NCBI GenBank assembly: GCA_028752905.1
Contig: JAQNBH010000004.1
Coordinates: 4,237,739 to 4,301,738, forward strand
Source of the DNA: Cladorhizidae sp. MBARI D1340-BT2
Lineage: Eukaryota; Porifera; Demospongiae; Poecilosclerida; Cladorhizidae
Reading direction: 5' to 3'
DNA length: 64,000 nt
Below, one piece after another: positions 1 through 11,000 of this stretch (position 1 is its first letter; each line of letters starts with the position of its first letter). The notes below the pieces were generated by a model. The model made no database searches. It saw only the letters and a program-made list of their open reading frames with translations, and was not told the origin of the DNA. The position numbers and the translations under genes were made by a program.

Positions 1-652
1 TAGCCACTGCCCTGGCCCTAACCCTAGCCACTGCCCTGGCCCTAACCCTAGCCACTGCCCTGGCCCTAACCCTAGCCACTGCCCTGGCCCTGGCCCTAGC
101 CACTGCCCTGGCCCTAGCCACTGCCCTGGCCCTAGCCACTGCCCTGGCCCTAGCCACTGCCCTGGCCCTGACCCTAGCCACTGCCCTGGCCCTGACCCTA
201 GCCACTGCCCTGGCCCTTACCCTAGCCACTGCCCTGGCCCTGACCCTAGCCACTGCCCTGGCCCTGGCCCTAGCCACTGCCCTGGCCCTAGCCACTGCCC
301 TGGCCCTAGCCACTGCCCTGGCCCTAGCCACTGCCCTGGCCCTAGCCACTGCCCTGGCCCTGACCCTAGCCACTGCCCTGGCCCTGACCCTAGCCACTGC
401 CCTGGCCCTGACCCTAGCCACTGCCCTGGCCCTGACCCTAGCCACTGCCCTGGTCCTGACCCTAGCCACTGCCCTGGTCCTGACCCTAGCCACTGCCCTG
501 GTCCTAACCCTAGCCACTGCCCTGGCCCTAACCCTAGCCCTAGCCACTGCCCTGGCCCTAACTCTAGCCACTGCCCTGGTCCTAACCCTAGCCACTGCCC
601 TGGTCCTAACCCTAGCCACTGCCCTGGTCCTAACCCTAGCCACTGCCCTGAA
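1..652. repeat. GC-rich minisatellite, 18/24-bp units
   Basis: About 30 tandem units run from the window edge. The short form is CCCTGGCCCTAGCCACTG. A longer 24-bp form adds a CTAACC, CTGACC or CTTACC step, and the GCCACTGCC core is constant. The CCCTAACCCTAG substrings look telomere-like, but they are part of this longer monomer. The array probably lies in an intron of the receptor gene that continues at 976, because an acceptor site follows downstream with no gene between. Confidence 0.93.
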
Positions 653-975
653 ACCATAATCCAGTCGAGTGTTGATGACATGATGATGATGTAATGTGAT
701 TATGGCGTATGGAAGCAACGTAAGAAAAGGTTCCGAGTTTTTTGTCCATATTCACATTCCACTGGTATTAGTTGCATCTTTAGTGCAGCCAGCCAGTTGG
801 GGGGGGGTGGAGGGGGAATACAATGACAGTGAGCCATTTAATAGCCGTCCCTTACCACATTGCTGTTAATTCATCACCTCACATTTCATAATTTCCACTT
901 CTTTCTCTCCTTCATTTATTCCCTTTGTCTCCTCCCTATCCCTCTCCTCCCCCTCCCCACGGCTTCCCCCTCCAG
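653..975 (+). other. Intron tail of the receptor gene
   Basis: No gene is seen. A G-rich stretch lies near 799-817. A long pyrimidine tract from about 898 to 973 ends in CTCCAG, a strong splice acceptor for the exon at 976. The open frame that could start with ATG at 925 lies in this tract and is not taken as coding. Confidence 0.7.
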
Positions 976-1474
976 ATAAAGATTTGCTGCAATTCTCACC
1001 TGTGCAACAACCAGTTCCTCTCTGCCAGCAACTTCACCATGGCTCCACCATGCGACCCGACCACTGGATCATGCGTCGGCATAAAAACGTCCCCAATATC
1101 CCAGACGAGTACAACGACTCCTATCATCCCTCCAGATATTCGACCCGGAACCCAGTCAATGGGTGGCTTCCCCTCGGACACTCCCACGAATATGGACCAT
1201 TACTCCTATCGGACGTGCAATTGCAACCAATGTGGGGGGCGTGATGAATGCGTGGGCAGGCTTTGCGGAACCTCTTTCAGAATGTCCTCGGAGGAAGTTA
1301 TTTTTGACACCTTCTGTGTGAATGATACTTCTCGATGCGCTAGCGTCACGATTCAGATTACTTGTTGTGACATTACCACGTGCAACGGGAACATCCAGAG
1401 AGACACTACTACGACAGGAAGTGTGCAAGTTGTGACAACACGCCCTCATACAAGTGACCTCCGAGGCTCAACAG
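976..1474 (+). CDS. Three-finger (Ly6/uPAR-like) receptor, ectodomain exon (partial gene)
   Basis: Internal exon of a secreted or membrane cysteine-rich protein. It begins after a pyrimidine-rich acceptor (CTCCAG) and ends at ...ACAG|GTGAGA. The protein opens with the end of one three-finger domain (ICCNSHLCNN, the CC-x4-CN signature). A Thr/Pro/Ser-rich linker follows, then a second cysteine-rich domain running from CNCNQCGGRDECVGRLCG to ITCCDITTCNG, again closing with CC-x4-CN. N-x-S/T sites such as NDTS are visible. Ligand and function are unknown. The Ly6/uPAR/CD59 fold is inferred from cysteine spacing. It splices in phase 1 to the exon at 4079, restoring a Gly codon. Earlier exons with the signal peptide lie outside the window. 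It could be a diverged TGF-beta-type receptor ectodomain, but no kinase follows. Confidence 0.72.
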
Positions 1475-1882
1475 GTGAGAGGTCATAGTGGGTGTGTGGT
1501 TTAAACTAGTGACTGTGGTCGATGGAAAGGTGTCGTAAGACGTGTTTGACTTGCCATGTGATAAACTCCGACCAATGAATAAGTTGGCGGCACTATGTGG
1601 TAAGGCGGGTTAAGTCCGTCGCACTACTGAGACATTGACAGTGGCATGCTCGACAAATATGGCAGTCCACCCAAGTTTCCATTCCACTGGGAGTGGTCTC
1701 GAGCTCGGCAGTAATAGACGAGGGTGGACAGTTGGACCGCCCACCTCCACCTCAGTGGTATGAGGAGTGCTTTATATAGAGTGGCACTCTTTCAGCACTC
1801 GAATGCTTTCAATGGAAAGAAAATGGTGAGGGGCACTGCTGCCTCCTGAGACATTTACCATGAAGAGTCACCCCTTGTTGTT

Positions 1883-2577
1883 GGTAGCAGATACCTCACC
1901 CAGCCTCAGAGGAGCAGATACCTCACCCAGCCTCAGAGGAGCAGATACCTCACCCAGCCTCAGAGGTAGCGGATACCTCACCTAGCCTCAGAGGTTAGCA
2001 GATACCTCACCCAGCCTCAGAGGTTGCAGATACCTCACCCAGCCTCAGAGGGTAGCAGATACCTCACCCAGCCTCAGAGGTTAGCAGATACCTCACCCAG
2101 CCTCAGAGGTTGCAGATACCTCACCCAGCCTCAGAGGAGCAGATACCTCACCCAGCCTCAGAGGAGCAGATACCTCACCCAGCCTCAGAGGTAGAGCAGA
2201 TACCTCACCCAGCCTCAGAGGTAGAGCAGATACCTCACCCAGCCTCAGAGGTAGAGCAGATACCTCACCCAGCCTCAGAGGTTAGCAGTACACCTCACCC
2301 AGCCTCAGAGGAGCAGATACCTCACCCAGCCTCAGAGGTAGTAGATACCTCACCTCACCTAGCCTCAGAGGTAGTAGATACCTCACCCAGCCTCGGAGAT
2401 AGCAGATACCTCACCCAGCCTCAGAGATAGCAGATACCTCACCCAGCCTCAGAGATAGCAGATACCTCACCCAGCCTCAGAGGTTAGCAGATACCTCACC
2501 TAGCCTCAGAGGTAAGCAGATACCTCACCCAGCCTCAGAGGAGCAGTACACCTCACCCAGCCTCAGAGGAGTGCGGC
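1883..2577. repeat. Minisatellite, 25-31-bp units
   Basis: About 25 tandem units with core CCTCACCCAGCCTCAGAGG, joined by variable linkers (GAGCAGATA, TTAGCAGATA, GTAGAGCAGATA). Units vary in length because the linker varies. It lies inside the receptor intron. The open frame at 2110-2430 is repeat-encoded and not a gene. Confidence 0.93.
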
Positions 2578-2861
2578 ATGGGCTCGAGGCTTCCCTGTGC
2601 CAACTCGACCAGTGTTCTGACAAGTGGTTGATTCACTAATAGCCTTTTGGAATGAGGGTAGCCTAGGCAACTAATTCCCACAGTCACTGAGATGGCAAAC
2701 ACCTAATATATACCAATTAGGATCACTACATTCTCTCTGCATTCAGAATGCTAATTAGTACTAATAGGAAAGTATGGCTAATTGCCCGGATTAGCCCACT
2801 TAGTGACCTACACACACAGACCTGCAAAGAATGGACATGTTTGTAGCAAGGTTTTGGGTGA

Positions 2862-2950
2862 GGTGATACTGTGGTAGGGCTTTGGGTGAGGTGATACTAT
2901 TATAGCAGTGGTAGGGCTTTGGGTGAGGTGATACTATTATGGCAGTGGTA
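2862..2950. repeat. Short tandem repeat, about 2.5 copies
   Basis: The block GGGTGAGGTGATACT plus the flanking GTGGTAGGGCTTT recurs two to three times with a 30-40-bp period, within the receptor intron. Confidence 0.7.
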
Positions 2951-4078
2951 GTACTCTCCCTGGCTTCACCCACTTTAAAGAAATGCCAGGGAAGAAGCTC
3001 ATCGCTCGGCTACAACTAATTTTAGCGGCTTTAAACAGCCTAACAGGTTTCGGCCAAACACTTCAGCGAGCCTCGGACCCACTGAGATGGTAAGCCAACA
3101 AACAAACAAGGAGCTGAATGCAAACGTCTTGACACTTCTTACATAATTACACATAATTGGCATAGCATAAGTCCTTTCTGAACTATAATTGGCATAGCTT
3201 AAGTCTATTCTGATTTAATACTTCCAAAGGCCTAATATTCTTTATTCTGACAAACAGGTAATTGGTAAGGGGTTGACTCATTACTAAAAATGGCACCCAG
3301 GTTCAAGCTGATTCAGGAGATGCCGGCTTTCTCAATGAGGAAGGGACAAGCTGTTGACAGAAGAAGCTCACTCTTCTGTGAAATTAGATTGAATGAAGAG
3401 ATCAGTAACTATTCCCAAGGGATGAGGGAAAGGAATTTAATCTAGAAAAGCACACCCACCAGTTGACCGTATGCATGACGATCTCCGTAGCTCAAAGTAT
3501 AAAAGTAACACCCATGAGCATCTGATATTGTTTAGACAGGCAACAATTCTCTGTGCGTGTGTGTGGAATTTCATCTGTGTGTGTGCGCTCTCTTTCTCTA
3601 GGTATCAACTTCTCATCATGGAATGCAAATATAATGGCTGTAGTTTGGTGGAAGAATTAGCTCCATTGAAGCAAGCTAACAAAAGCTACGCATCGCTACA
3701 TCTCTCTGTCTACAACAAAACCCGCAGCAAAGGAAACTCCAGGAGCATTTCCTTGCTCGAGAGTGAAGGCATTCAGAGTGATCCCTGGGCAAGCAGAGAT
3801 GCCTGTGCAGCTTTCCTCTGAAGAAGGCTTCCAGAAGCACCATTCGAGTTTAGCACAGCAACCTTGGGTCACACGAGATAGGGGGTTCAATGTTTAGCGC
3901 AAAAGGTTGTTACATGGGAACCTTGTCTGAGTTTGTGCCTGCTGGCACTTAAGGCCGTCAATTGATTAACAATTATCATGATCTAGTCCGGACACATGCA
4001 ATTGTTGCTAATGCTTCAAGTGTGTTGCAGGCTTGTGTGTTGCTATAGCAACTTAATTAATGCGTCCTTTATTTGCAG

Positions 4079-4407
4079 GTACAACTGTAGCTGAACGGTC
4101 CCCCGCCACAGTGGTAGCCTCCCAATCCAGCCAGCGGTACTTCACTCTCGCCACCGTCGTCTCCGCAGTGGCAGGGCTCATTGTTATCGGCATCACCCTC
4201 GTCATCATCATCACTCTGATGGCATATTACAAGATATCCTTGAAGAGAAAGTTGATGCGACCATCTTCGCTGAGTCCCAGCACTATGGACAAAATAAACG
4301 GAACCAAAATAAGCAGTAGTCCGAGTCCAAGTTGCTCTACGGCTAGCACATCCGATTCCAGTTCCAATTCTTGCACCCAAACAGACTTGCTGAACACGAG
4401 TGTGTAA
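4079..4407 (+). CDS. Three-finger receptor, last exon: stalk, TM helix, short tail
   Basis: Terminal coding exon, 109 codons including TAA after the phase-1 junction. It encodes a Ser/Thr-rich stalk, then one strongly hydrophobic segment (ATVVSAVAGLIVIGITLVII and onwards to LMAYY). A basic stop-transfer KISLKRKLMR follows, then a Ser-rich cytoplasmic tail of about 65 residues. The C-terminus is ...LLNTSV, which fits a class I PDZ ligand (T at -2, V at 0). This gives a type I single-pass receptor without an intracellular enzyme domain. The acceptor is TTTATTTGCAG at 4068-4078. The ATG at 4060 lies upstream of the acceptor and is not the real start. Confidence 0.75.
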
Positions 4408-4870
4408 TTAGCTCGTCTGTTATTCATAAACCACTCCCTCCATCACCAACCCTCATCTTGCTCGCATGTGGTACTCAGGATTAAGAACCACACCCACATC
4501 CTGCCATTCAACATGATTTTAACCCGTTCAATTATTTCGTCCCTTCTGCTCTTAACATTTTTTTAAATTGTATTGATTCCTTGTAGATAATTCTTGTATA
4601 TTCTCTACGCTTCTTGTATATTCTCTGCTGTTCTTGTATATTCTATGCTGTGCTTGTATATTCTATGCTGTGCTTGTATATTCTATGCTGTGCTTGTATA
4701 TTCTCTACTGTTCTTGTACAGTTATTTTACAGATCACTTCTATTTTGCCTTGGCTGGTACATGAAACTATGACGCGTTGCTAAGATGATACATCACAAAA
4801 ACATTGTTGTCAACATTGGGTGTCAGTTCATGTAGATACAGGTCTTCTTAAACATTTGACCTGCTTCGGT
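4408..4870. other. Convergent intergenic region / 3' UTRs
   Basis: 463 bp separate the stop codons of the receptor gene (+) and PSMD11 (-), so both 3' UTRs must lie here and may overlap. It holds a 20-bp tandem repeat. I could not assign a convincing AATAAA on either strand. Confidence 0.65.
4587..4717. repeat. 20-bp minisatellite
   Basis: Six to seven units close to TGCTTGTATATTCTATGCTG, AT-rich, in the gap between the two convergent stop codons. It would be transcribed as 3' UTR of at least one gene. Confidence 0.9.
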
Positions 4871-5013
4871 CTAGTGAAGCTTCTGAGCGTTGCTATAGAG
4901 GGCGTCAACCACACTGCCTAGGTTGCTCATGGTCTCCAAGGATGCAGTGTAGGTCAGATTGGTGCCGCTCTCCTCAAATAATATCAACACTCCTTGTCCT
5001 TGGTCCAGGATGC
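4871..5013 (-). CDS. PSMD11: PSMD11 exon 11 (residues 377-423, stop)
   Basis: It encodes [14 protein letters not shown], a variable stretch, then [20 protein letters not shown] and His-stop. This matches the ILDQGEG...IIFDE and C-terminal helix pattern of Rpn6. The C-terminal helix is slightly diverged, but length and end point agree. Confidence 0.95.
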
Positions 5014-8000
5014 CTGCAGTGTGAGGGTGTGTTAGATGTGAGGGTGTGTTAGAGGATTAAAATGTGTACTTCAACCTGTTGAGGTGGATGGGATATAACA
5101 CCACAATGGGTGGAGGCAGGTTGAAGTAGGTTGACAATAGCACTGGGGACACACCACATTGGGTTGAGGTAGGTTGACAATAGCTCTGGGGACACACACT
5201 GGACCAACACCGTTGAGGCAGGTTGAAGTAGGTTGACAATAGCTCTATGGGGACACACTGGACCAACATCACACTGGGTTGAAGTAGGTTGACAATAGCA
5301 CTGGGGGGACACACTGGACCAACACAACACTTGGTTGACATCACACTGGGTTGAAGTAGGTTGACAATAGCACTGGGGGGACACACTGGACCAACACCAC
5401 ACTTGGTTGAGGCAGGTTGAAGTAGGTTGACAATAGCTCTATGGGGACACACACTGGACCAACACCACACTGGGTGGAGGCAGGTTGAAGTAGGTTGTCA
5501 ATAGCACTATGGGGACACACACTGGACCAACACCACACTGGGTTGAGGCAGGTTGAAGTAGGTTGACAATAGCACTGGGGACACACACTACACTGGGTTG
5601 AGGCTGGTTGAAGTAAGTTGTCGAGATCTATGGGGACACACACTACACTGGGTTGAGGCAGGTTGACAATAGCACTGGGGACACACACTGGACCAACATC
5701 ACACTGGGTTGAGGCAGGTTGAAGTAGGTTGACAATAGCTCTATGGGACACACACTGGACCAACACCACACTGGGTGGAGGCAGGTTGGTTGACAATAGG
5801 TCCCCGGCCCCCTACTGGTGTTACCCAATAAGTAACTGGATGTTTCCATGCCTATCTTGCATGCTGACTCTGCCTCAGTTGACCACAACATTCCAACATT
5901 CCAGTCATGAAGGCGGGATCTCAAAGAAACGATCCTGCCAACACACGCCAGGGTTGTATTGTGGGGGAGGAGGATTTGCCCCTCCTTCCTTTGAACTTTG
6001 CACTTCAAGTCTACCAACAAGAATTTCTTGCTACGCGCAAGACCGAGCAACAAGCTGAGGTTAGACAATCAACATCTTGTAGGCCATCCATAGAGAGTGC
6101 AAGGCAACCTGCAGCTATTGTGGGGAGACATCTGTACACCTGAGATGGTGCAAGAAGCTTCCTGGCAACCTGCAGCTATTGCGGGGAGACATCTGTACAC
6201 CTGAGAGAGTGCAAGGAGCTTCCTGGCAACTTGCAGCTATTGTGGGAGACATCTGTACACCTGAGAGAGTGCAAGAAGATTCCTGGCAACCTGCAGCTAT
6301 TGTGGGAAACATCTACAACACTAACTTAGGACCTGAAGTGTCTCATCAGCATTAAGTACCAGAGTGGCTCCAGAATGGTTTTCATGGTTGCTGGCTACTC
6401 CCTCTCTGTGGCAAGCACTTGTCATACCCTTTCAGTTTCCATCAACTGTTCTTTGTGACGGAATAAAACAGACTCACTCCAACTCCCCCACAGATGGCAT
6501 CAGAAGACCCAAACTGCAAACTGTCTAGGGAATCATACTTGCTGGACCCCCTACCAATGCTCATGGACCCCCTTTCAGGGTTCCCTAGCCTGCCTATCGG
6601 GGATCACAGGACCACCTTGAAGGACTCAGATTGTTATCGAGAGATGCTATGTGGTCACTTATAACTCCCCTCCACCTCCTCCACATGCAACATCACTAAC
6701 ACTAGAGCACACCTCACAGAGTATGCACACATGTAGACATCACTAACACTAGAGCACACCTCACAGAGTATGCACACATGCAGACATCACTAACACTAGA
6801 GCACACCTCACAGAGTATGCACACATGCAGACATCACTAACACTAGAGCACACCTCACAGAGTATGCACACATGTAGACATCACTAACACTAGAGCACAC
6901 CTCACAGAGTATGCACACATGTAGACATCACTAACACTAGAGCACACCTCACAGAGTATGCACACATGTAGACATCACTAACACTAGAGCACACCTCACA
7001 GAGTATGCACACATGTAGACATCACTAACACTAGAGCACACCTCACAGAGTATGCACACATGTAGACATCACTAACACTAGAGCACACCTCACAGAGTAT
7101 GCACACATGTAGACATCACTAACACTAGAGCACACCTCACAGAGTATGCACACATGTAGACATCACTAACACTAGAGCACACCTCACAGAGTATGCACAC
7201 ATGTAGACATCACTAACACTAGAGCACACCTCACAGAGTATGCACACATGTAGACATCACTAACACTAGAGCACACCTCACAGAGTATGCACACATGCAG
7301 ACATCACTAACACTAGAGCACACCTCACAGAGTATGCACACATGTAGACATCACTAACACTAGAGCACACCTCACAGAGTATGCACACGTGGGTCATTCC
7401 ATGTCAAATCAACTGAAAATCTGCCTTCATCTCTCAGATTTTTGTAAAATTTTGAGGAATGATTGGGATCCATGAGTAACGACCAGAGCAAAAATATTTT
7501 TGGTCACACCCACTTAATTAATGAGATACGTGCCGACGAACTTTGGACTAATTAGCACTACCTCGGAAATTCAAATGCCCGTATCTTTGGAAGTATAGCT
7601 CCTGTAGAGCTGGTTCTGGGGTCATTTTGAAGCTCTTTTCAAGGCCTATAATTTGTCTCAGGCAACCTTTCTCTTCAAATCAACCAGAAAAAAGGTATCA
7701 CAATTTATAAACTTCAAACTTGAACCCCCCCAAAATATATCCTTCAAATTTCTCCAAATTGTTGCCAAAGGTACATCATAATGTAAAAAAGCTGCCCTGT
7801 AAGTTTTGTGATGGGCACTCTGACAGTTTTTGAGCAATAAGCAATTATATACAGCATAACCATACGAAAATGTACTGATAGTGCTTAGGGGCACCCATTA
7901 TATAGCTATTGATGCTCTCCAGGCCTTAGTAATAGGTATATATGTGCATCATCGTAATTTGCACCTGATCGCAGGTGACAGATCTATCAATCCCTGACAT

Positions 8001-11000
8001 CTATTGGGGAGAATGTTCCCAAGAGCTGGCAGGCATATTCAGGTCTTAGAGGAATCCCATGAAAAATCCCAGGGGGTAATTCCAGGTTGTTGGCTATATA
8101 ATGTTAAGTCCTGCTCAGTTGGTACAGTCACTTCTAAATTCACTTGAACCTGGAGAGTTCTTGGTCATTGCAGACTTCGCGGAGAACTACAGTTTCATAA
8201 TTCAGGATGCAGCTCAGTCATTCCACTGCAGTTTCATAATTCAGGATGCAGCACAGTCATTCCACTGGAACAATCTCCAGGCAACAATCCACCCTTTCGT
8301 GTGTTATTATCGGCGTGACAAGCAAGATAAAATACCTGAACACACAAATTTTCGTCATCATATCAGAATGTAACATTCATGATACTGCGGCAGTTCATCT
8401 GTTTCAAAAACTGCTGCTTCAGTTCCTCACTAAGAAACTTGGTCAGGACCCTAAAAGAATTGACTATTTCTCTGGTGGTTGCGCTGCCCAATACAAGAAT
8501 CGGAAGAACTTTATCAATTTGTACTTCCATAAAGATGATTTTAGTGTCCAAGCTAAATGGCACTTTTTTTTGCTACATCACATGGGAAAGGACCATCCGA
8601 TGGAATTGGTGGGACAATAAATAGGTTAGCAGCTAGAGCCAGTCTCCAACGACCATATGATCAACCGATCACCACTCCTCGCCAACTTTTTGAATTCACA
8701 GATTCAGAGATAGAGAATATCAACTGTCAGTTTACAACAACGGATCAGTATGAACAAGAAGCCAAACTACTCAAAGTGAGATTTGAAGAGGCACGCACAA
8801 TCCCGGGCACACAAAAGTTGCATTGCTTCATTCCAATCTCTTAGGAAACGGTCACAGTTTGAACCTTTTCATCCTCACCTCAGGAACGACAGGAACTTGT
8901 GAATCTCACTCCCGAGATGATTGATCACAGTGTTCAGCCATAAATGGTTATCTGACAGTGGCTTATGATGGCTACTGGTGGGTTGCATGTGTCAAGGAAT
9001 GCACACCAGAGAAGCATGAGGTAGAGGTTACCTTCCTCTATCCCCATGGACCGTCCCCATCATACATATATCCGGACCCATCAGACCAACTGACAGTTCA
9101 CTGCCAAGATGTGCTAACAACTGTTGAACCAATCACTGCAACGGAAGAACATATTCCATTTCCAACAGAGAATCCAGTGCTGCTATTGCTGCGTTGAAAA
9201 AGAAAATGAAAACCTAACAGTTACAGATATGTGTGAACATGAACTCGATACAAGTTGACTTTATCTTAGTATGTACCATTACTGTGCCACACAATTTAGA
9301 TCATTCTGGTAGTCCATTAATTCGCGATTTTTGAATTGACATGCCATACATAATTGTTCAGAACTCAAAAACTGTCAGAGTGCCCATCACAAAATTTACA
9401 GGGAAGCTTGTTTACATCATAAGGTACCTTTAGCAAAAAATTGAAGAAATTTGAAGGATACAATTTTTGGGGGTTCAAGTTTAAAGTTTATAAATTGTGA
9501 TATCTTTTTTCTGGTCGATTTGAAAAGAAAGATTATCAGACATAAATTATAGGCCTTGAAAAGAGCTTCAAAATAACCCCAGAACCAGCTCTACAGGCGC
9601 TATACTTCCAAAGATATGGGCATTTGAATTGCCGAGGTAGTGCTAATTAACCCAAAGTTCATCGGCACTTATCTCACTAATTAAGTGGGTGTGACCAAAA
9701 ATATTTTTGCTCTGGCCGTTACTCCTGGATCCCAATCATTCCTAAAAAATTTACAAAAATCTGAGAGATGAAGGCAGATTTTCAGTTGATTTGATGAATG
9801 ACCCACATGCAGACATCACTAACACTAGAGCACACCTCACAGAGTATGCACACATGTAGACATCACTAACACTAGAGCACACCTCACAGAGTATGCACAC
9901 ATGTAGACATCACTAACACTAGAGCACACCTCACAGAGTATGCACACATGTAGACATCACTAACACTAGAGCACACCTCACAGAGTATGCACACATGTAG
10001 ACATCACTAACACTAGAGCACACCTCACAGAGTATGCACACATGTAGACATCACTAACACTAGAGCACACCTCACAGAGTATGCACACATGTAGACATCA
10101 CTAACACTAGAGCACACCTCACAGAGTATGCACACATGCAGACATCACTAACACTAGAGCACACCTCACAGAGTATGCACACATGTAGACATCACTAACA
10201 CTAGAGCACACCTCACAGAGTATGCACACATGTAGACATCACTAACACTAGAGCACACCTCACAGAGTATGCACACATGCAGACATCACTAACACTAGAG
10301 CACACCTCACAGAGTATGCACACATGCAGACATCACTAACACTAGAGCACACCTCACAGAGTATGCACACATGTAGACATCACTAACACTAGAGCACACC
10401 TCACAGAGTATGCACACATGTAGACATCACTAACACTAGAGCACACCTCACAGAGTATGCACACATGCAGACATCACTAACACTAGAGCACACCTCACAG
10501 AGTATGCACACATGTAGACATCACTAACACTAGAGCACACCTCACAGAGTATGCACACATGTAGACATCACTAACACTAGAGCACACCTCACAGAGTATG
10601 CACACATGCAGACATCACTAACACTAGAGCACACCTCACAGAGTATGCACACATGCAGACATCACTAACACTAGAGCACACCTCACAGAGTATGCACACA
10701 TGCAGACATCACTAACACTAGAGCACACCTCACAGAGTATGCACACATGTAGACATCACTAACACTAGAGCACACCTCACAGAGTATGCACACATGTAGA
10801 CATCACTAACACTAGAGCACACCTCACAGAGTATGCACACGTGCAGACATCACTAACACTAGAGCACACCTCACAGAGTATGCACACATGTAGACATCAC
10901 TAACACTAGAGCACACCTCACAGAGTATGCACACATGTAGACATCACTAACACTAGAGCACACCTCACAGAGTATGCACACATGCAGACATCACTAACAC

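Larger units (their letters stand above)
1475..4078 (+). other. Intron of the receptor gene
   Basis: Intron bounded by GTGAGA and a TTTATTTGCAG acceptor. It carries a minisatellite (1883-2577) and a short three-fold repeat near 2862-2950. The rest (about 1475-1880 and 2960-4050) shows no coding similarity that I recognise. Open frames at 3471-3821 and 3696-3890 have no family signature and are ignored. Confidence 0.7.
7389..9806 (+). mobile_element. DNA transposon copy A, long TIRs, decayed transposase
   Basis: 2,418-bp element inserted in the 47-bp array. Its ends are GTGGGTCATTC and the inverse GAATGACCCAC. The terminal inverted repeats are unusually long, about 7389-7833 against 9363-9806, and roughly 90% identical by eye. 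The flanking array reads through as if no bases were duplicated; any target-site duplication is hidden by repetitive flanks. The coding part (8101-9197) is a broken DDE-like protein. It belongs to the same family as the element at 20148-23368, judged by the HGKGxxDGIGGT motif, a QxKNR motif and a C-terminal WPxxDx-type domain. I cannot name the superfamily from sequence alone. Confidence 0.88.

Noticed and set aside
925..975. ATG at 925 as the start of the receptor
   Set aside because: The segment is a pyrimidine tract ending in CTCCAG. The residues it would encode are low-complexity Pro/Ser and no signal peptide is present.
4060..4078. ATG at 4060 as start of a separate membrane protein
   Set aside because: It lies before a good acceptor, and joining at 4079 restores the frame from the upstream exon.
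7658..7894. Minus-strand ORF in the transposon left arm (and its copy at 12277)
   Set aside because: Located mostly in the terminal inverted repeat, with no family signature. Duplicated only because the element is duplicated.
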